DNA of 17,317 nt from Acidimicrobiaceae bacterium (GTDB lineage: Bacteria; Actinomycetota; Acidimicrobiia; Acidimicrobiales; Palsa-688), in assembly GCA_003156795.1 (NCBI GenBank), contig PMHU01000039.1:6046-23362 (forward strand). Reading direction: 5' to 3'. The translations under genes and the position numbers were made by a program. Of the stretch, positions 13,431 through 17,317 are shown piece after piece (within the stretch, counting starts at the first letter, position 1; every line of letters begins with the position of its first letter). The notes under the pieces were generated by a model. It saw only the letters and a list, made by a program, of their open reading frames with translations. It searched no databases and was not told where the DNA came from.

Positions 13431-13504
13431 TGGGCGCAGAGGGATTCGAACCCCCGACCTCATGCGCGTCATGCATGCGCTCTAACCAACTGAGCTATGC
13501 GCCC
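13431..13504 (-). tRNA. tRNA-Val (anticodon GAC)
   Basis: On the minus strand this folds as a full cloverleaf of 74 nt. The acceptor stem is GGGCGCA / TGCGCCC (7 perfect pairs), the D stem is GCTC / GAGC, and the anticodon stem is CATGC / GCATG. The T stem is GGGGG / CCCTC, with one G-U pair, around TTCGAAT. The anticodon loop ATGACGC has U33 and the anticodon GAC, which reads Val GUC. The discriminator is A, and CCA is not fully encoded. Confidence 0.92.
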
Positions 13505-13577
13505 TGGGTGCGGCCCGAGACCCTACCACGACCGGCGTGACGGCCGACCCGAGACGCGCGGCCCTACGCTGGCGCTG

Positions 13578-14459
13578 GTGACGGCTGCTTCCTTTCCCGC
13601 CTATATCCCGAGCCCGTCCGTCAACGGGCTGAGCATCGGCCCCGTACGGCTTCACGTCTACGGCCTTCTGATCGCGGCCGGCATAATGGCGGCGGTATGG
13701 CTATCCCAGCGTCGCTGGGAGCGCATCGGCGGCAAGCCCGGGACCATGTCGGCCCTGGCCCTCTGGGGCGTGCCCGGCGGTCTCATCGGCGCCCGGGTCT
13801 ACAGCCTGGCGACGAGCTGGGGTGTAGACACCGCCGGACACTGGTACCGGGCGTTCGAGATCTGGGACGGAGGGCTGGGGATCTGGGGAGGCGTCATTGG
13901 TGGGATCGCGCTCGGCGCGGTCGGAGCCCGTCGCCATCACTTGCCCATACCCACCCTGATGGATTGCGTCGCCCCGGCATTCGCCTTGGGCCAGGCCATC
14001 GGTCGGTGGGGCAACTACTTCAACCAGGAGCTGTTCGGCCGCCCGACCAAGCTGCCTTGGGGCCTCAAGATCGACTTCGCCCAACGGCCCGCCGGCTACG
14101 AGCGGTACTCCACCTTTCAGCCCACCTTTCTTTACGAGTGCTTGTGGGACCTGGCCGTCGTCGGCCTGGTTATCTGGGCGGAGAAGCGCTTTCGGATCAA
14201 ACGCGGCTATCTCATCACCGTGTACGCCTCCTTTTACACCCTGGGCCGCTTCTGGACCGAGTACCTGCGCATCGACAACGCCCACCGCTGGTTCGGCTTG
14301 CGCTTGAACGACTGGACCAGCATCGTCGTGTTCGTCGGCTCCGTCTCTGTCCTGCTCCTCTTTGGTCGGGCCGGCGCCGACGACGACCGGGCCGGGACGC
14401 CGATGGCACCGCTTTACGACGAGAGCAGCGAAGCCTCCTCAGGCCTCCTGCCCACATAG
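13578..14459 (+). CDS. lgt: prolipoprotein diacylglyceryl transferase
   Basis: Lgt moves a diacylglyceryl group from phosphatidylglycerol to the lipobox Cys of prolipoproteins in the cytoplasmic membrane, the first step of lipoprotein maturation. The 293-aa protein has about seven transmembrane helices and the Lgt signature AIGRWGNYFNQELFG (140-154). The N-terminal HVYGLLIAAGI (from His26), the FLYECLWDL segment and GRFWTEYLRID near the end also fit. GTG 13578 gives the usual length; upstream codons would run into the tRNA gene. Its 3' end overlaps the convergent citrate synthase-like gene by 46 bp. Confidence 0.95.
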   Translation: MTAASFPAYIPSPSVNGLSIGPVRLHVYGLLIAAGIMAAVWLSQRRWERIGGKPGTMSALALWGVPGGLIGARVYSLATSWGVDTAGHWYRAFEIWDGGLGIWGGVIGGIALGAVGARRHHLPIPTLMDCVAPAFALGQAIGRWGNYFNQELFGRPTKLPWGLKIDFAQRPAGYERYSTFQPTFLYECLWDLAVVGLVIWAEKRFRIKRGYLITVYASFYTLGRFWTEYLRIDNAHRWFGLRLNDWTSIVVFVGSVSVLLLFGRAGADDDRAGTPMAPLYDESSEASSGLLPT

Positions 14460-15700
14460 TCGGCCCGGCTCCGGAAGCGGGTCGGATTGGAGTACTCCTC
14501 CATGGCGTGCGCCAACCAGCCGGCCACCTTGCCGAACGTCGATATGGCCTGTCCGGCGCCCGGCACCATCTCGGCGCAGAAGGCCAGCGCACCGAGCCCT
14601 AGGTCCACGTTCGGCGGTGCGAAACCCCGCTCCGCGGCCACGTCAGTCAGGCGACGAACCACCTCGTGACGGGCGGGCGAGCCGGCGACCTCCTCGACCC
14701 GGGACAGGAGCATCTTCCCTCGCGGATCCCCGTCGGGATACAGCGGCATGCCGAAGCCGTGCGGCGGCGCCCCGGTCCGGCGAAGTCGCTCTCCGATGGC
14801 CCGCTCGGCGTCAACCGACGCCGCCTCGGCCAACAGGAGCTCGACTTCCGTGGGGGCTCCGCTGCTCCCGCTGTACCAGCTGCCGCTCGCCGGGCCGAGT
14901 CCGGTCATGACGACCGCATACGGGTCGGCTCGCAGCGCCGCGGCCACCCGGGCCGCAAGCGTCGACGGCGCCAGTTCGTGATCGGCCACGAGCACCAGGG
15001 CCGCTTCGAGCACGCCCAGACGCGCCGGCGTGGAAGGGAGCCTGCTCAACCGCGGCCAGAGCCTCTCGCTGATCGACCGGTTCTCGGGCGAGACGACCCG
15101 GAGACCGCCGCCTCGGGCCGGGACCAAGGCGTCGACCAGGGCCGATAGCAGGCCCCGCCCGACCAGCGGCACAGCCGCCGGGCTCAAGTCGTGACGCATC
15201 TCGTCGACCAGGGCGGCGGCGACCACCGCCACCATGAACCGCTCGATGGGAAGGGCGGACCGATCCAGCCGCGCTGCAGCTATAGCGACGGCCGAGGTTG
15301 CAGCGGGCGGCGTGAACCAGCGCTCGTCGGCGTCGGGCCACCGACCGCTCCACAGCCATCCCGCCACCTCCTCGAACGTGCGGCTCGTGCTCAGCTCGAC
15401 GGCATCGAGCCCGCGGTAGTAGAGGCGACCATCCTCGATCAAGGTCAGCTCCGTCACAAACACCGGCTCGTTGGATCGGTTGCCTCCGGGCGCCGGTCGC
15501 CTCCTGCCCGAGTAGCCCGCTGCACCCGCCGGGTGGCGAGACGACCGGGCCAGGCGGGCGACTTCCTGGGCGTCGAACGTGCTACCAGCAGTGGTCTTCT
15601 CCCGCCCCAGCAGCCCGCGGCTGACGTAGGCGTAGAGCGTGGCCGGCTTCACGCCCAGCTTCTCGGCCGCCTGGGTCGTGGTGAGCCTGGTATTGACCAT
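14414..15700 (-). CDS. citrate synthase-like protein with N-terminal helix-turn-helix, probably catalytically dead
   Basis: The 428-aa protein begins with a MerR-like helix-turn-helix, TTTQAAEKLGVKPATLYAYV (7-26), followed by a linker rich in Gly, Pro and Arg (about 55-78). A complete citrate synthase fold follows from about 80. Of the catalytic residues, His241 in ADHE and Asp366 in NVD are present. The second histidine (normally LHGGA) is Ser279 in GSSGAP, and the third (normally GFGH) is Met318 in GFGMPLY. Arg327 of DPR is kept. Such a protein could still bind oxaloacetate or CoA esters but should not catalyse the condensation. I infer a ligand-sensing transcription factor. ATG 15700 has no ribosome site and may be leaderless. 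It diverges from an intact citrate synthase by 44 bp. Confidence 0.85.
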   Translation of the reverse strand: MVNTRLTTTQAAEKLGVKPATLYAYVSRGLLGREKTTAGSTFDAQEVARLARSSRHPAGAAGYSGRRRPAPGGNRSNEPVFVTELTLIEDGRLYYRGLDAVELSTSRTFEEVAGWLWSGRWPDADERWFTPPAATSAVAIAAARLDRSALPIERFMVAVVAAALVDEMRHDLSPAAVPLVGRGLLSALVDALVPARGGGLRVVSPENRSISERLWPRLSRLPSTPARLGVLEAALVLVADHELAPSTLAARVAAALRADPYAVVMTGLGPASGSWYSGSSGAPTEVELLLAEAASVDAERAIGERLRRTGAPPHGFGMPLYPDGDPRGKMLLSRVEEVAGSPARHEVVRRLTDVAAERGFAPPNVDLGLGALAFCAEMVPGAGQAISTFGKVAGWLAHAMEEYSNPTRFRSRADYVGRRPEEASLLSS

Positions 15701-15721
15701 TGATCAATATTGATCTATATG
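15693..15721 (+). promoter_or_regulatory. sigma70-like promoter of citrate synthase with palindromic operator in the spacer
   Basis: TTGACC (15693-15698) and TATATG (15716-15721) are separated by 17 bases. The spacer is almost filled by the perfect palindrome GATCAATATTGATC (15702-15715), also readable as two 10-bp direct repeats ATTGATCAAT and ATTGATCTAT (15699-15718). Facing it on the minus strand, TTGACC (15735-15730) with CAATAT (15712-15707) gives a promoter whose start would fall at about 15700, the ATG of the helix-turn-helix gene. A regulator bound to the palindrome would touch both promoters. Confidence 0.6.
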
Positions 15722-15744
15722 GCCAGAACGGTCAAGATACCAAT

Positions 15745-16911
15745 GTGACTACCGTCGAGACTCCGATTTTCGCTCCGATTCCACCCGGGCTCAAGGGGGT
15801 TGCGGTCACCGAGACTGAAGTCGGTGACGTACGCGGCCTCGAGGGCTTCTATCACTACCGCCAGTACTCGGCGACCGACCTGGCCGAGCGGCGCAGCCTC
15901 GAGGACGTGTGGCGTTTGGTCCAAGACGGCTCGCTCCCTGACGACGCCGCGTCGCGCGACGCATTCCGTCGAGAAGTCCGGGCCCAGAGGTCGATGCCAG
16001 AGGGCGTGCGGGCTCTTTTGCCGGGTATCGCCGAAAGCATTCGGGACGCCGGGCCGCTCGACGGTCTCCGGACCGCCATGTCGGCCACGGGCGCGGCCGA
16101 AGGCTTCCGTCCCCTGTGGGACCTCAGCCCCGACGAGCGTCGGCGCGACCTGATTCGCCTGGCCGCGGTGACCCCCACCCTCGTCTCAGCCATCCACCGC
16201 GTGTCGCACGGCCTCGAACCGGTGGAACCGGACCCCGATTTGGACCACGCCGCCAACTACCTCTGGATGGTCTCGGGCGTTCGCCCGGATCCGGTCGCGG
16301 CCCGGGCGCTCGAGCAGTACCTGATCCTCACGGTAGACCACGGCTTCAACTCGTCCACCTTCACGGCCAGGGTCATCGCGTCGACCGGAGCCGACGCGGC
16401 GGCGGCGGTCGTCGGAGCGATCGGGGCGCTGTCGGGTCCCCTCCACGGCGGCGCTCCCAGCCGGGCTCTCGACACGCTCGACGCCATCGGCACCCCTGAC
16501 CGCGCCGACGCCTACATACGCGACGCCATCAGGCGCGGTGAGCGCATCATGGGCTTTGGGCATGCCGTTTACCGAACAGACGACCCACGCAACGTCATGC
16601 TCCGCGCCGTGGCCCAGCGCCTAGGGGGCGACCTGGCGGACCTGGCCGTCGAAGTGGAGAGGACCATCCTGGCGGTGCTGGCCGAGATGAAGCCCGACCA
16701 CCCGCTTTACGCCAACGTCGAGTATTACGCGGGCGTCGTGATGGACCGCTGCGGCCTCCCCCGTGACATGTTCACTCCTACGTTCGCAGTCAGCCGGGTC
16801 ATGGGTTGGTGCGCCAACATCGACGAGCAAGCCGAGCAGCGCCAGATCATCCGGCCCGCGGCCCGCTATGTCGGCCGGATGGCGCCCGAACCGGTCCCAG
16901 CCGCGCCGTAG
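15745..16911 (+). CDS. citrate synthase (or 2-methylcitrate synthase) family enzyme
   Basis: This 388-aa enzyme would condense oxaloacetate with acetyl-CoA, or propionyl-CoA in the methylcitrate cycle; the two cannot be told apart by eye. All three histidine sites are present: VDHGFNSST (His199), GPLHGGAPS (His234) and GFGHAVYRTDDPR (His273, Arg282). The catalytic acid stands in NVEYYAGVVM as Glu326 rather than the usual Asp. RYVGRMAPEP closes the protein as in other members. GTG 15745 is preferred over TTG 15700, since the latter lies inside the promoter; the ribosome site is weak and the leader short (about 17 nt). It is divergently paired with the helix-turn-helix citrate synthase-like gene, its likely regulator. 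Confidence 0.9.
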   Translation: MTTVETPIFAPIPPGLKGVAVTETEVGDVRGLEGFYHYRQYSATDLAERRSLEDVWRLVQDGSLPDDAASRDAFRREVRAQRSMPEGVRALLPGIAESIRDAGPLDGLRTAMSATGAAEGFRPLWDLSPDERRRDLIRLAAVTPTLVSAIHRVSHGLEPVEPDPDLDHAANYLWMVSGVRPDPVAARALEQYLILTVDHGFNSSTFTARVIASTGADAAAAVVGAIGALSGPLHGGAPSRALDTLDAIGTPDRADAYIRDAIRRGERIMGFGHAVYRTDDPRNVMLRAVAQRLGGDLADLAVEVERTILAVLAEMKPDHPLYANVEYYAGVVMDRCGLPRDMFTPTFAVSRVMGWCANIDEQAEQRQIIRPAARYVGRMAPEPVPAAP

Positions 16912-16968
16912 CGACGCAGACGCGGTAAAAAGACCCGAGCCGTATTCCACGGACCGGGAGAGTGTCGC

Positions 16969-17317
16969 ATGCCAGCTGTGATGGACCCAACCGCCGACGC
17001 CGCGCTCATAGAGCTCCTGACCACGGCTTCCGGCCGAGCCGACCCCTACCCCCTCTACCGACGGATCCGCGACAGCACACCGATATTGCGGAGCGCGACT
17101 GGTGCGATCGTGTTGACGCGCTACCGGGACTGCATCACAGTCCTGCGCAACCCGAAGCTCGGCCGGGGCTTGGTGGGCCGCAACGCGATCCGGGGAGGTG
17201 CCCAGATGCCCGGTGTGGCAGACGCCGCTTTGCGCCAGGAGTACTTCGACCGGGGGGGCGACACCATGCTCTTCACGGACCCGCCCGATCACACCCGGCT
17301 ACGCCGGCTGGTCAGCC
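16969..17317 (+). CDS. cytochrome P450, N-terminal part (runs off window)
   Basis: The first 116 residues match a soluble bacterial cytochrome P450: DPYPLYRRIRDSTPI (about 25-39), the first sheet VLTRYRDCITVLRNPKLGRG (about 48-67), and the B'-C region MLFTDPPDHTRLRRLVS (100-116), whose His and Arg contact the haem propionates. The haem-binding Cys lies beyond the window, so neither substrate nor family can be given. ATG 16969 is preceded by GGGAG at 16956-16960; ATG 16981 is an alternative. It lies 57 bp after the citrate synthase on the same strand. No terminator is seen between them, so co-transcription is possible. Confidence 0.9.
   Translation, partial: MPAVMDPTADAALIELLTTASGRADPYPLYRRIRDSTPILRSATGAIVLTRYRDCITVLRNPKLGRGLVGRNAIRGGAQMPGVADAALRQEYFDRGGDTMLFTDPPDHTRLRRLVS

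Noticed and set aside
13440..13504. Reading the tRNA as Met or Ile
   Set aside because: The 5-bp anticodon stem CATGC/GCATG fixes the loop as ATGACGC, giving anticodon GAC, not CAT or GAT.
13697..14602. 301-aa frame across lgt
   Set aside because: It is a frame shadow; Lgt motifs lie in the other frame.

Overview
This is high-GC DNA from an actinobacterium. The evidence is a mycothiol-dependent maleylpyruvate isomerase homologue, a DUF2510 membrane protein, a SnoaL-extended ECF sigma factor, GC-rich codon use, and a citrate synthase pair of actinobacterial type. An uncultured Acidimicrobiia-like lineage would fit, but the window alone does not settle this.

Positions 1-2800 hold a small stress-type regulon. 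An ECF sigma factor (251-1138) is followed by a convergent maleylpyruvate isomerase-like gene (1213-1968, minus) and an AhpD/carboxymuconolactone decarboxylase-like gene (2274-2744). The sigma gene and the AhpD-like gene are each preceded by the same bipartite motif with the same spacing (GTCACAT-N13-GGGGTCAT). The sigma factor therefore probably transcribes itself and the AhpD-like gene.

Positions 2800-13430 look like an accessory, partly decayed region. It contains a frameshifted pyridoxamine-phosphate-oxidase-like gene, an MFS exporter with a foreign-looking C-terminal tail, and an IS110 transposase remnant fused in frame to the C-terminus of a CPBP-type membrane protein. It also contains a secreted seven-bladed YVTN propeller protein, a secreted protein resembling glutamic peptidase (G1) but apparently lacking its catalytic residues, and a pseudogene whose pieces lie in three frames. 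The remaining genes are a small P-loop kinase, a HIT-like protein, a complete CPBP membrane protein, a DUF2510 protein and several small hypothetical genes. Two copies of a GAGCGCGGA / TCCGCGCT palindrome lie in the gaps. A tRNA-Val(GAC) gene on the minus strand (13431-13504) ends the region.

Positions 13505-17317 look like conserved chromosome: lgt, then two divergent citrate synthase-family genes, then the start of a cytochrome P450 gene that runs off the window. The left citrate synthase-like protein has an N-terminal helix-turn-helix and has lost two of the three active-site histidines. Its partner keeps all of them. Between the two genes, a 14-bp perfect palindrome fills the 17-bp spacer of a sigma70-like promoter. 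This is the layout expected if a dead enzyme has become a metabolite-sensing repressor or activator of its active paralogue, and it is the most interesting system in the window.
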